DNA of 59,331 bases from assembly GCA_947459205.1 (NCBI GenBank), contig CANHCR010000012.1, positions 1-59,331 of the forward strand, in the 5' to 3' direction. Shown here one piece after another: positions 1 to 8,887 of this stretch; position 1 is the first letter of the stretch, and the number at the start of each line of letters is the position of its first letter. Source of the DNA: Caryophanales bacterium (GTDB lineage: Bacteria > Bacillota > Bacilli > Paenibacillales > CANHCR01). The translations under genes were made by a program, and so were the position numbers. The notes under the pieces are model-generated. The model was not told where the DNA came from and searched no databases. It saw only the letters and a program-made list of their open reading frames with translations.

Positions 1-1202
1 GGCACAGTCGGAGCCTGGATTTCGGTTCCTAAGGTGCTCGGAAATAATAATCGAGAATGTCCGTTATTTCCTGAACCCCAAGCCAGAATTTTTCCGTCAC
101 TCCGCACAGCCACAACATGTTCATTACCGGAAGCTATAGATACGATATTTGTTGCTTCGACGGGTACGGTTATTTGTCCTAATTGATTTCTCCCCCATGT
201 AACTATCGTTCCATCTGATTTTAACGCCAAACCATGATACCCTCCGGCTGCAATCGCAATTACTCCATTCAACCCGGTTGGAACGTTTATCTCCCCGTAC
301 CAATTTGTTCCCCATGCTACAACTGTTCCATCTGATTTCAATGCAAGTGAATAATATTCACCTGCTGCAATCGCAACTACGCCGTTCAGACCACTCGGTG
401 CATTTAATTGTCCATAACTGTTACTTCCCCAAACGACAACTGTTCCATTCTTTTTCAATGCTACCACATGGCTGTCACCTGCTGCGATACTTTCCACATC
501 TGTTAATCCTGTTGGAATATTGGTGACTTGACTGTTCGTTCCGCAAACAAAAATCGCACCGTCACTTTTTAACGCTACGCCAAACGAGTTTCCAGTTGCA
601 ACCGCTACAACGTCTCGCAGCCATGCTGGGAACGCACTGCTACCACAAGCATTGTTCGTAGATAGCGTGCCATTTCGGAACAACGCTACGCCTCGTCCAA
701 TAGACGTATTTGATATTGCAACCACATTAGTCAAACTTGAACTTACATTTGTACTTCCCCAACCAACAACAGTTCCGTCACTGCGCACGACATATGAACC
801 GCCCGACTCTGCAGACACCATCCGTATCGCACCACTTGCCTTCTTCCACCCAAACACATCGTCACTCTTATAACTCTCGCCCTCATAATCGAACGACGTC
901 ACACGAATGCCGTACAACCGATCCAATCGCCACTTCGAAGTATCAGGCAGGTATGTCGTGCCAGTCACGTTGCCCGCAACCAGTTGCCCGTTAATATACA
1001 CCTTATACCCTTCCGCCCCGCTCTGCGCAGTCCACGTGACGCGCGCCTCGTCGCCGACGTAGTTGAACTGCACGTTGGTCGGCATGCCCGTCAACGCGTA
1101 GGCGGTGCTGCTGCCCGCCCACATCATGAGCGCCACCGCCAGCATGATGCCAAGCAACCACACGCTCCATCCGAATGCTTTGTTGTTCCATTTCTGTTCC
1201 AT
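1..1202 (-). CDS. Secreted RCC1-repeat protein with N-terminal FnIII-like module (C-terminus cut by window edge)
   Basis: Reading leftwards from an ATG at 1202, the frame stays open to the window edge for 400 codons, so the C-terminus is missing. A GAGGAGGT site lies 6-7 bases upstream of the ATG. Residues about 13-35 form a hydrophobic signal segment ending in an alanine-rich cleavage-like stretch (TAYA). A FnIII-like module follows (VTWTAQSGAEGYKVYING). After it come several repeats of about 36 residues with the pattern VxIAAGxxxxxALKSDGTVxxWGxN, typical of RCC1/BNR-type seven-bladed propellers. In bacteria these are usually extracellular binding modules rather than nucleotide exchange factors. 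It is divergent from the VTT gene at 1400. The ligand cannot be told. Confidence 0.8.
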   Translation of the reverse strand, partial: MEQKWNNKAFGWSVWLLGIMLAVALMMWAGSSTAYALTGMPTNVQFNYVGDEARVTWTAQSGAEGYKVYINGQLVAGNVTGTTYLPDTSKWRLDRLYGIRVTSFDYEGESYKSDDVFGWKKASGAIRMVSAESGGSYVVRSDGTVVGWGSTNVSSSLTNVVAISNTSIGRGVALFRNGTLSTNNACGSSAFPAWLRDVVAVATGNSFGVALKSDGAIFVCGTNSQVTNIPTGLTDVESIAAGDSHVVALKKNGTVVVWGSNSYGQLNAPSGLNGVVAIAAGEYYSLALKSDGTVVAWGTNWYGEINVPTGLNGVIAIAAGGYHGLALKSDGTIVTWGRNQLGQITVPVEATNIVSIASGNEHVVAVRSDGKILAWGSGNNGHSRLLFPSTLGTEIQAPTV

Positions 1203-1399
1203 TCGACTACCTCCTCGGACTCCTACATCCCATATAATCCGTTAAAAAATTGGTGTTAACATTATATTTTTAACATGTATATCCATTTTACCACACTTAA
1301 AGTGAATATGAATCCGTTTTTACAACAAAATTTTTCGCTCATTGAATTTCGCCCTCATTCATGCGACAATGACACTATATTTGAAAGGAGGTCGCACGC

Positions 1400-1984
1400 G
1401 TGGATCAAGAGCACGAAGGACACGAGAAGCCACACTCGCCAAAGTGGGTACGCTGGGTACGCAAAGCATCCGCACATCGAACGTTCCCGTTCTACGCGTG
1501 CGGCATCGTCGTCGCCGATTTCTTTTTCCCCGTCTTGCCGAGCACCGCGCTCGTCGCTTCCGCCTCGCTCATTGCGCCGCGCAAGTGGATCAGCATCGCG
1601 CTAGGCTGTGCGTTCGGGAGTGCGATCGGCGCGTTCGTCATCGCTACCATTTTTTACGAATACGGCTGGCTAGTCATCGAGTGGTTGTTCGGCGATCTCA
1701 AGTCGGCGCCGCAATGGCAAACGATCGAGTGGGCAATCCAGTCATACGGCATTTTCGCATTGCTGCTCATCTCCGCTTTGCCGATGCCGCTGCGTGTACC
1801 GACGCTCATCACCGCACTCGCTGGACTGCCCGCCATCGCCATCGCCCTCACTATCCTCATCGGGCGCATCATCGGCTACGGCTTGCTCGCCAACATAGCC
1901 AGCAAATCGCCGCAACGACTATTGAAAATCCCGTTTCTGCGCAAGTCGCGCGTCATCCGCTCGCTACTTGGCGAAACAAAATAA
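1400..1984 (+). CDS. VTT-domain (DedA/YqaA-like) membrane protein
   Basis: A 194-residue protein with a GTG start, chosen because AAAGGAGGT ends 7 bases upstream. The N-terminal 25 residues are charged and cytosolic-looking. The rest is hydrophobic, with several membrane helices and re-entrant-type segments (FFFPVLPSTALVASASLIAP; ISALPMPLRVPTLITALAGLP). These Pro-rich turns are characteristic of the VTT/SNARE-associated family that includes YqaA and DedA. Such proteins are linked to membrane lipid scrambling and envelope homeostasis. It is monocistronic: a hairpin terminator follows at once and the next gene converges. Family assignment is good; which lipid it moves, if any, is unknown. Confidence 0.75.
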   Translation: MDQEHEGHEKPHSPKWVRWVRKASAHRTFPFYACGIVVADFFFPVLPSTALVASASLIAPRKWISIALGCAFGSAIGAFVIATIFYEYGWLVIEWLFGDLKSAPQWQTIEWAIQSYGIFALLLISALPMPLRVPTLITALAGLPAIAIALTILIGRIIGYGLLANIASKSPQRLLKIPFLRKSRVIRSLLGETK

Positions 1985-2035
1985 ACCTCCCCAGTCCCGC
2001 TCGACATATGTCGAAGCAGTCCGAGGAGGTTTTTT
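1984..2035 (+). terminator. Rho-independent terminator after the VTT gene
   Basis: AACCTCC (1984-1990) pairs with GGAGGTT (2025-2031). The loop holds a second palindrome (TCGACATATGTCGA), and a T run follows on the plus strand. It separates two convergent genes. Confidence 0.75.
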
Positions 2036-2058
2036 CGTGTGCATTTTGCTTTCTTAGA

Positions 2059-3282
2059 TTATCTCGTTCGCACAGTGACGTTCGTCGAAAGCGCCGAACG
2101 ATTTTTCGCCACATCATATGCTTGGATACGAACGTTGTAGTTCGTGTTGGAGGTCAAACCGGTGACCGTGTAACTATTTGCAGCGCCTTCCACCGACGTA
2201 ACATATCTTCCGTTTACATACACGTTGTAACCAAGCACGTACACGTTGTCTGTCGAAACCGTCCAATTGACCGTAAATGCAGAAGAAGTGATATTCGTAC
2301 TCGCTACGTTCGTCGGCGTCGTCGGCGCAATCGTTTCCGTCCGTGAGTTTCCGACCAACGTGACTACCGTCAACACATTGCTCAAAATCGATTTGTTGCC
2401 CGATGGATCGACCGAAACGACGCGAATCAAATTCGTCGAACCCGGCACGATACCTGTAAAGAGGAACGCTAGATGCGGCGTCTTACCGACCAACACACCA
2501 TTGCGATACACTTCGTACTCTTTGATACCCACATTATCGGTCGCATAACTCCAGTTGACTCTGAAACTTGTCATTGTCACATTGGAAGCCGCCAAGTTTC
2601 GCGGTGCAGACGGCACGATCGTATCCGGCGGTGGCGGCGTGCCCGGCAACGTTCTCACATTGAGCACGCTACTAGCAAGGGACTCATTGCCTGCCTGGTC
2701 ATATGCGACGACCTTCAAGCCGTACGTCGTATCAGCTGCCAATCCAGTCGCAAAATATTGCGACTTCGCATGATTGATAACTTCAACATTATTCAAAAAC
2801 ACCTTGTAACCGGCAACCGCAATGTTATCAGTCGCATCCGTCCAGTTCAAACGGAACCCGCTTGCCGTAATGTTGCTGACCGTCAACTTCGTCGGTGCAG
2901 TCGGTTTGATAATATCGAGCGTACGCGCATTGACGACAGCAGATGCGGCAGAACAAACATCTTCGGCGGTACAAGCCTTGACACTGATCGGATACGTTTT
3001 GGCCGATTCTAGTCCAATCACGAAGTAAGAAGTGGCGTTTGTTTCATCGACCAACGTACCGCCATTGAACACTTGATACTTCGTTACTTGCGCACTGAAC
3101 GACGCCGCATTCCAGGCCACATTGAAACCATCACCCGCTACATCCGTAATACGCACGTTGGAAGGAGCGTTTGGTACGCTACTCGCAAATGTACTACCAG
3201 AAAACAGAACGCCAGCAGTCAGCGACAAAGCCAAACCGATGCGGAGCGAGCGATCAAAAACTTTCTTCACTTGAATATTCAT
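2059..3282 (-). CDS. Secreted protein of four fibronectin type III domains
   Basis: A 407-residue protein. Residues 1-34 form a signal peptide (KK near the start, a hydrophobic core, then STFASS). The rest is four FnIII domains of about 90-95 residues each, with the typical W..ATDN(V/I)...Y.V(Y/F).NG signature and junctions rich in Pro and Thr. A PPPP spacer lies between domains two and three. There is no catalytic domain and no cell-wall anchor motif. The first FnIII domain carries a Cys pair (VKACTAEDVC). The four domains match, in order, the FnIII array of the next gene at 3444-6215, pointing to local duplication. It is probably an extracellular adhesion, scaffold or polysaccharide-associated protein; ligand unknown. 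Confidence 0.8.
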   Translation of the reverse strand: MNIQVKKVFDRSLRIGLALSLTAGVLFSGSTFASSVPNAPSNVRITDVAGDGFNVAWNAASFSAQVTKYQVFNGGTLVDETNATSYFVIGLESAKTYPISVKACTAEDVCSAASAVVNARTLDIIKPTAPTKLTVSNITASGFRLNWTDATDNIAVAGYKVFLNNVEVINHAKSQYFATGLAADTTYGLKVVAYDQAGNESLASSVLNVRTLPGTPPPPDTIVPSAPRNLAASNVTMTSFRVNWSYATDNVGIKEYEVYRNGVLVGKTPHLAFLFTGIVPGSTNLIRVVSVDPSGNKSILSNVLTVVTLVGNSRTETIAPTTPTNVASTNITSSAFTVNWTVSTDNVYVLGYNVYVNGRYVTSVEGAANSYTVTGLTSNTNYNVRIQAYDVAKNRSALSTNVTVRTR

Positions 3283-3363
3283 GGGTTAAACTCCTTTTTT
3301 CAAATACTATCTATCAGGCTTAATCATACCATACATTCTCAAAACTTGAAAAGGTATTTTTAC

Positions 3364-3397
3364 AGAAAAAAACACCCCGAACCAAATGGCTCGGGGC
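3364..3397 (-). terminator. Minus-strand terminator after the choice-of-anchor-I gene
   Basis: CCCCGA (3375-3380) pairs with TCGGGG (3391-3396), with CCA/TGG extending the stem inward. The A run at 3364-3372 becomes the U run on the minus strand, directly downstream of the gene ending at 3444. Confidence 0.8.
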
Positions 3398-3443
3398 GAT
3401 GTTAGCCCAATCAATTTATGTCTTTATCGGAAAAAATTTGACC

Positions 3444-6215
3444 TTAAGGACGCACGACTTGCAACGTAGCACTTCTCGCCGAGCGGTTCAAGGCTGCGTC
3501 GAACGCAAGAATTTGCACGTTTTGTGCGGAACTCATCGATAGACCGCTGAACGTATAGCTCGTGCCACCAACCGTCGCAACATAAGCACCGTTCAAATAA
3601 ACGTTGTATCCCAAAGTAAACACATTGTCGTTCGATGCATTCCATGTCAATCTGAAACCGTTGGAGGTGATTGCACTTGCAGCAAGCCCGTTCGGCACAG
3701 TTGGCGCAATCGTATCTAATACTACATTGCTCAGTAACGTAGTCACCGTTAATGTTGCGCTCAATGGTGATTTGTTGCCGGCATGGTCAACGGCCAACAC
3801 TTGTATCGCGGTGTTGCGACCAGGCGCTACATCAGATACTCGGAATGTCGACTGCGCTGTTTTGCCGAGTAATCTGCCGTTGCGGTATACCTCGTACTCT
3901 TTTACGCTGATGTTATCTGTCGAAGCGTCCCACTTCAGTCCAAACCCACTAGTCGTAATATTTTCAGCAACAACATTCGCTGGTGTCGTTGGAGCTTGAT
4001 TGTCAACAAGCGTGCCCACTGTGTTGCCCAACTTAACCGTCAAAGCGGCGCTTGCAGCAGAAGAATTCTTCTGCGCATCGAGTGCACGGACAGTCAATGT
4101 ATAATCGGTGTTCGGCAGCAAGTTAGAAATGCTTGCTGTGCGGCCGCTCACAACCGTGCGCGCCACGCCGTTCACGAACACGCGGTAACTTTGAACCCCG
4201 ACATTATCTGTAGACGCATTCCAAGTCAGGTGCACCGCATTCGCGAGCACTCTAGAGATGCGCAGACCTTCTGGTGCACTCGGCGCCACATCATCAATCG
4301 TTGAAGCTGTAAGCGCGCTCGAAGCAGCCGAACAGTTCAATCCAGCGTCACATGCTTTTACACTGAATGCATAAGCAGTCGCCGGCGTCAAACCTGTCAC
4401 TGCAAACGAATTGGTCGTTGAAGTGCCTAGCAACGTCGAACCGCTATAAATCTCGTATTTTGTTACCCCGACATTGTCCGTCGCTGCCGTCCAGTTGAGT
4501 GTCATGTTGCTACCTGTTACATTCGAAACATTCAAGTTGGTTGGCGCCGCAGGAGCTTGCTGATCATCGTGCAGGTTGATTTGCATGACCGCGACGTTGC
4601 CACTCACCTCATTCGCAATCAGAAGCAACGGCCAGCCCGTCGGACTCACGGAACCCGGGATAAAATCTAGTCCTTCTGGACCGGTTTCCGTGTTCAAGTT
4701 GTTGTTCGGTGTAAACACGCGCGTGTTGGTGTAGTTCACGAAAAATGGTGCTGCCGGATTCGTCACATCGTAGACCATTACGCCACCGATACGCTCAAGT
4801 CCGATAAAAGCAAACGTGCGATCGCCGATTTTACCGAGCTCAATCGCTTCTGGCTCCGGACCTTTGCGAGCACTGCGGTTGTCGAGCACGGTCGTCGCAT
4901 GGTTGGAGTTGAAAAATGCCGGATTGCGCTGCGCCGTGATGCGCTCAAATTCGTTCGCACTGTCATACACTTGCGCCATGTTGTCGCCGTCCCAAATGGA
5001 GAACGAGCGTGCGCCATAGAGGTAAAGCGTGTCTGTGCCCCAATCAGTGGCGACTTCCAAACTGTTGTATGCCGACTTGCCAACAAGGAAGTTAGCGGCA
5101 GCCGAACCGCTTTGCAACGAACTTCTCAGACTGTTAACACTGCTGAAATTTTTGCGACCTGGCCAGTCCGTTGCATCCCCTTCGTTCGCGGAGAAGATGT
5201 ACGTTTTGCCGTCGATTGTCATGTTAGCGATTCCGTCTGGATTGTAAATCCCGTAAAACGGTGCATTTTCAATTTTAATCGTATTGTCGCGCGCCATGTC
5301 GAGCGAGTTTTGCGAAAGACTGTGGTCCTTCAGACCAAGACCTTTGACCGAGAGAATCGCAGCATTGTTGAGATCGACTGTCGCGATTGCGTTATTCTCT
5401 TGCAAGGCAACGTACGCCTTCGTGCCATCAGCGGAGATCGTGATGTACTCCGGCTCGAGGTCGAAAATCGCATTTGCTTTCGTGCCTTTCGTCGTCACCT
5501 GACCCGTTGTCGGGTGCGATGCGCCGCGGATGTGGACCATATCATCGATGATCGCCGGATTGTCAAAAAGTAGGTGTTGCACGTTATCCGTGACCGTGTT
5601 CAAAATTGTGATGCTGCCTTGCGGATCGACGCCTGCTTGACGCGGCTCGCCTTCGTTCGCAGTAAGCACATACTTACCGTCTGATGTGGAAACGATCATG
5701 TCTGGTTGTGCGCCAGTCGAGTACTCAGCAATCATATTGCCGCTGTAATCAAGCTCGACGATTTTGCCGTTGTCACTCGTGCCAGCTGCTTGGACGGAAA
5801 CGAACACGCGGTCAATCGCCGTGTTGACGTCGATGCTGGTCAAATCGCCAAATACGAAACCGTTCGTCTCAACGAGCGTCTTCACCATAATCGAAGTGTC
5901 CTTCGTCAAAGTGCCGTTCGTGCCGAGCGTTACGATATCCATCGACGGCGGGTTGGCTGCGCCGTTGACGAGGTAAAACTTGTTGTTCTCTTTGTTGTAG
6001 GTGACGATTTCCGCCACACCACCATCAGCGTTCGGTGTTGCCGCTTGATACAGAGCCAACTTGCTCATCGAAAACTCGTCGGTGAACGTCGTGTTGGCGA
6101 GTGCTGCGCCGCCAAGCGATGCAGGCAATGCCATCAGTAAGGCGCTGAGTGCGACGTTGGCCGACATGCCAAGCAAAAACATTTTCTTCATGATATTACG
6201 AAACTTTTTTCTCAT
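3444..6215 (-). CDS. Secreted choice-of-anchor-I propeller protein with four FnIII domains
   Basis: A 923-residue protein with a signal peptide (residues 1 to about 40, RKKFRNIMKK then a hydrophobic core ending ALAN). Residues about 45-550 form a repetitive beta-propeller-like region with family hallmarks: VLTANEGEPR, EPEYITISADGTKAYVALQENNA, IFSANEGDATDW, KGPEPEAIELG and TGPEGLDFIP. This is the choice-of-anchor-I type found in large secreted proteins and alkaline-phosphatase-associated proteins. Four FnIII domains follow to the C-terminus. The ribosome binding site AGGGGAGAG precedes the ATG. The catalytic role of this domain class is not established, so only an extracellular or surface role is claimed. 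A terminator lies downstream. Confidence 0.8.
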   Translation of the reverse strand: MRKKFRNIMKKMFLLGMSANVALSALLMALPASLGGAALANTTFTDEFSMSKLALYQAATPNADGGVAEIVTYNKENNKFYLVNGAANPPSMDIVTLGTNGTLTKDTSIMVKTLVETNGFVFGDLTSIDVNTAIDRVFVSVQAAGTSDNGKIVELDYSGNMIAEYSTGAQPDMIVSTSDGKYVLTANEGEPRQAGVDPQGSITILNTVTDNVQHLLFDNPAIIDDMVHIRGASHPTTGQVTTKGTKANAIFDLEPEYITISADGTKAYVALQENNAIATVDLNNAAILSVKGLGLKDHSLSQNSLDMARDNTIKIENAPFYGIYNPDGIANMTIDGKTYIFSANEGDATDWPGRKNFSSVNSLRSSLQSGSAAANFLVGKSAYNSLEVATDWGTDTLYLYGARSFSIWDGDNMAQVYDSANEFERITAQRNPAFFNSNHATTVLDNRSARKGPEPEAIELGKIGDRTFAFIGLERIGGVMVYDVTNPAAPFFVNYTNTRVFTPNNNLNTETGPEGLDFIPGSVSPTGWPLLLIANEVSGNVAVMQINLHDDQQAPAAPTNLNVSNVTGSNMTLNWTAATDNVGVTKYEIYSGSTLLGTSTTNSFAVTGLTPATAYAFSVKACDAGLNCSAASSALTASTIDDVAPSAPEGLRISRVLANAVHLTWNASTDNVGVQSYRVFVNGVARTVVSGRTASISNLLPNTDYTLTVRALDAQKNSSAASAALTVKLGNTVGTLVDNQAPTTPANVVAENITTSGFGLKWDASTDNISVKEYEVYRNGRLLGKTAQSTFRVSDVAPGRNTAIQVLAVDHAGNKSPLSATLTVTTLLSNVVLDTIAPTVPNGLAASAITSNGFRLTWNASNDNVFTLGYNVYLNGAYVATVGGTSYTFSGLSMSSAQNVQILAFDAALNRSARSATLQVVRP

Positions 6216-6319
6216 GCTTCTCTCTCCCCTTTGTTGGTTTGTACGTATACACTATACAGAAGCAGTATCAGAACCCTTTTGATAGTTTGCAAAAGATTTG
6301 TTAAATTTCGCAACAAAAA

Positions 6320-6366
6320 AACAGGATGCGCCACTTGTAAAAATCAAGTGAATTACATCCTGTTTT
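6320..6366. terminator. Bidirectional hairpin between the two surface-protein genes
   Basis: AACAGGATG (6320-6328) pairs with CATCCTGTT (6356-6364). An inner CACTTG/CAAGTG stem lies inside, with an A run to the left and a T run to the right. It lies in the 314-base gap 6216-6529, which otherwise holds the ribosome binding site and presumed promoter of the gene at 6215, a second hairpin, and a short triplet-like stretch at 6500-6530. Confidence 0.65.
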
Positions 6367-6446
6367 CATGTAAGTTTGGCCCTTGGTCGGCAAAAACGAA
6401 AGTTTGTAGTTCGTAGCTACTTTCTTTTTTTACCATTAGATGGCCG

Positions 6447-6470
6447 AAAACGGGCACGTTTGCCCGTTTT
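6447..6470 (-). terminator. Perfect 10-bp hairpin terminator after the FnIII-CBM9-like gene
   Basis: AAAACGGGCA (6447-6456) and TGCCCGTTTT (6461-6470) form a perfect stem with a four-base loop, about 60 bases past the stop codon at 6530. Confidence 0.75.
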
Positions 6471-6529
6471 GCCTCTATGTTTGCTCGTGATTGTTTCAGC
6501 TGTTGCTACTGTTACTACTGTTGCTCCTG

Positions 6530-8029
6530 CTACTTCGCCTTACCGATGCGCGCGAACGGCACCGTGTACAGATCGCTATCCGACCACTCTTTTGACGAGT
6601 TCCACTCCTCAACACCTGGCGTATCAAGCGCCGCCTCATCGTGCGGCATCGTGTTCATCGCTGATGTCTCCCCTTGATGCAAGAAGATGCCGATGCCTTT
6701 GCCGCTAATGTCTGGATTGCCGAGCGCTTTCAGCGGAATTTTAATCTCATAGAAGGAGTCGCGTTTCGGATCGTGTCCTTTCGTCAAAAAGTCGATGACT
6801 TTCGATGTATCCTTGCGGTCATCCGCATCCATCACACCGTTCAGTTTGGTTGCGCCGAACGTGCGACCGACTTTCCCTTCGATGCCAGCCGCTTTCGCCG
6901 TGAAGTAGTTGACGCCGTTATCGTCTAGCGCAAACTTGCCGTTAACCGCTTTGGAAATGAAGCCTTGCCAGAAGTTCGAGGCGATGTAAATCTGGTAGTC
7001 CGGCAAATCGCTGCCGCCCCAGAATGGCTTGCCTTTGTTCTTGCCCCATACATCATTGCCTGAACCTTGACCGCTCACCGTGTCGATGGCGATGGACTGG
7101 ATCATATTTTGACCGGCAATCGCGCCGCCCCCCGAGGAGCCCGCGTTCGCTGGGTCGACGACATCGGTCACGTCCACATACTGCCAAGCGAGATACAAGT
7201 TCGTATTATCCCACGCCGCCCAAAGGTGCGTCATATCCATTGGCGCCTCGTGCAGCGTCCAGTTGTTGCCAAGCGTACGCGGATCATCATTCGCTAGACC
7301 GACTGCAATCAGCATGTCGTCCGTCCATTCGCCAGTATTAGCGCCGTCCACTGTAATCGGTGTGGCGATTTTTTTACCGAGTGATGGGTTCGTTTTGTAG
7401 GTGCCACCGACCGCCGTGCCGCCGCCTGTACCGCCAGTTCCGCCTGTACCACCCGTACCGCCAGTGCCACCCGTACCGCCAGTTCCGCCTGTACCACCAG
7501 TTCCGCCTGTGCCGCCTGTACCGCCTGTGCCGCCTGTGCCGCCGGTTCCGCCCGTACCACCAGTTCCGCCTGTACCGCCGGTTCCGCCTGTACCACCAGT
7601 TCCGCCTGTACCACCAGTTCCGCCAGTTCCACCCGTGCCGCTATCCGTCGCAGGTGTACGCAAACTGACCATGTTGCTCGACAGCGACAAGTTGCCCGCT
7701 CCATCGACACCTTTGACGACAAAATAATAATTGCGTTGCTTCACCAAACCGCTCACACTGTAGGACAAATCAGTGATGCCGGCCGCAATCCGCTTGCCGT
7801 TACGGTACACGTTGTAACCGGTTACGCCGACATTGTCGCTCGACGCCCCCCAACTCAAAGTGAGCGAAGTCGTCATCAAGTCGCTCGATTTCAATTGTTT
7901 CGGCGCACTCGGTCTGATTTTGTCAGTCGTTTGCGCGAACGCAAAGTAACCGGCGAACATTTGCGCCACAATTAGCACTGCAATAAGCGGCAGCCATTTC
8001 CTTCTGTTTTGCGTAAATAATTCGGTCAT
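6530..8029 (-). CDS. Secreted FnIII protein with long Gly-Gly-Thr linker and C-terminal CBM9/DOMON-like domain
   Basis: A 499-residue protein. The N-terminal hydrophobic signal segment is at residues about 12-33 (ending AFAQ). One FnIII domain covers about 38-128 (ASSDNVGVTGYNVYRNG). A linker of roughly two dozen Gly-Gly-Thr units follows, then a domain from about residue 215 to the end. That domain opens with ITVDGANTGEWTDDMLIAVG and contains WAAWDNTNLYLAWQYVDVTD and YEIKIPLKAL. This layout fits the CBM9/DOMON-like sugar-binding fold found at the C-terminus of glucodextranases and amylases. Together with the amylase at 14539-21258, which has a similar Gly-Gly-Thr linker, it suggests a starch- or glucan-binding role. 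No catalytic domain is visible. Confidence 0.75.
   Translation of the reverse strand: MTELFTQNRRKWLPLIAVLIVAQMFAGYFAFAQTTDKIRPSAPKQLKSSDLMTTSLTLSWGASSDNVGVTGYNVYRNGKRIAAGITDLSYSVSGLVKQRNYYFVVKGVDGAGNLSLSSNMVSLRTPATDSGTGGTGGTGGTGGTGGTGGTGGTGGTGGTGGTGGTGGTGGTGGTGGTGGTGGTGGTGGTGGTGGTGGTGGTGGGTAVGGTYKTNPSLGKKIATPITVDGANTGEWTDDMLIAVGLANDDPRTLGNNWTLHEAPMDMTHLWAAWDNTNLYLAWQYVDVTDVVDPANAGSSGGGAIAGQNMIQSIAIDTVSGQGSGNDVWGKNKGKPFWGGSDLPDYQIYIASNFWQGFISKAVNGKFALDDNGVNYFTAKAAGIEGKVGRTFGATKLNGVMDADDRKDTSKVIDFLTKGHDPKRDSFYEIKIPLKALGNPDISGKGIGIFLHQGETSAMNTMPHDEAALDTPGVEEWNSSKEWSDSDLYTVPFARIGKAK
7418..7642 (-). repeat. 9-bp tandem repeat coding a (Gly-Gly-Thr)n linker
   Basis: About 24 units of a 9-base repeat (plus strand ACCGCCNGTNCC-like register) code the linker between the FnIII and sugar-binding domains. 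Synonymous third positions vary, so the tract is imperfect at the DNA level. Length change by slippage in whole units would keep the frame. Confidence 0.85.
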
Positions 8030-8093
8030 TGTGTGATGCCTACCCCCGTTTTTGATTGTTTATGAAAGCGATTGCATTTGAATAATTCTATGA

Positions 8094-8137
8094 TAAAAAA
8101 AATCACCCGTACGCTCAATAGCGAAATCGGATGATTT
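8094..8137 (-). terminator. Terminator of the three-gene SDR operon
   Basis: On the minus strand, AAATCATCCG pairs imperfectly with CGGGTGATTT around a small GCT/AGC hairpin and is followed by eight T residues, 37 bases past the SDR stop codon. Confidence 0.7.
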
Positions 8138-8173
8138 GTGCTTGTTTTGTGTCTGAATTGTGAATTTTTGTTT

Positions 8174-8887
8174 TTAAGACAGCGAATAATCCTGAACGAG
8201 CGGATGAAGAACGATCTCGTCAAAATTGATCGACTTCGGCGCTCGCAGCAAGTAGGCGATCAAATCGGCTAGCGCGTCGACCTGCAAAAACTGCTCCTTG
8301 CCCGGCGCGCCCTGCTCGGAACCGGCAAAGTACGTATCGATCATGCCCGGGTTCAGTGTGCCGACGCGAATCCCGAACTCGCGAACTTCCTGCGCCAAAC
8401 AGCCACTCAACCCTTGCACCGCATATTTGCTGGCAACATAGAGCGAGCCCCCAGGAAACGTGCGCCGCGAGACGTCGGAGGCGATGTTGAGCACGATGCC
8501 GCTGCGCGCCGCCTTCATGTGCGACAAGACATATTTCGACATCAGGAACAACCCGTACACATTGACGTCGAACATTTGTCGAAATTGCTCGCTTGTGTAG
8601 TTTTCTAAAGACTCGAAATAGCCGACACCGGCGTTATTGATGAGCACGTCCACACGCCCCGCCTGCTCGGCGATTTGCGCAATAACGGACGACACCTGCT
8701 GCTCGTCGCGAACGTCACATTGCATCGTCACCATGCGCGGTGACTGATGGCTCCACTCGTTCAGTTCATGCACCTGCGCACTGCCTGCCAGCGCATACAC
8801 CGCATATCCTTCTGCGAACAGGCGCTCACAAATCGCACGTCCCAAACCGCGCGAGGCACCCGTCACAATCGCCGTCTGCTCTCCCAT
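8174..8887 (-). CDS. Short-chain dehydrogenase/reductase (SDR)
   Basis: A 237-residue classical SDR. The Rossmann cofactor motif TGASRGLG is at residues 9-16, NNAG at 84-87, and the catalytic triad Ser137-Tyr150-Lys154 has normal spacing (NIAS...YVASK). A CDVRD segment near residue 57 would contact adenine. Specificity for NADH or NADPH and the substrate cannot be read from the sequence. Its ATG overlaps the stop codon of the upstream gene by one base (TAATG), so translation is probably coupled. It is the last gene of a three-gene operon that also encodes a membrane-anchored protein and a propeller-like protein. Full length for the family. Confidence 0.85.
   Translation of the reverse strand: MGEQTAIVTGASRGLGRAICERLFAEGYAVYALAGSAQVHELNEWSHQSPRMVTMQCDVRDEQQVSSVIAQIAEQAGRVDVLINNAGVGYFESLENYTSEQFRQMFDVNVYGLFLMSKYVLSHMKAARSGIVLNIASDVSRRTFPGGSLYVASKYAVQGLSGCLAQEVREFGIRVGTLNPGMIDTYFAGSEQGAPGKEQFLQVDALADLIAYLLRAPKSINFDEIVLHPLVQDYSLS

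Noticed and set aside
1342-2346. 334-codon plus-strand open frame overlapping the VTT gene
   Set aside because: It is Arg/His-rich, covers a confidently assigned gene in another frame, and crosses its terminator.
7401-7727. Poly-Pro-Val open frame opposite the Gly-Gly-Thr repeat
   Set aside because: It is the mirror image of the 9-base repeat on the other strand and has no independent support.
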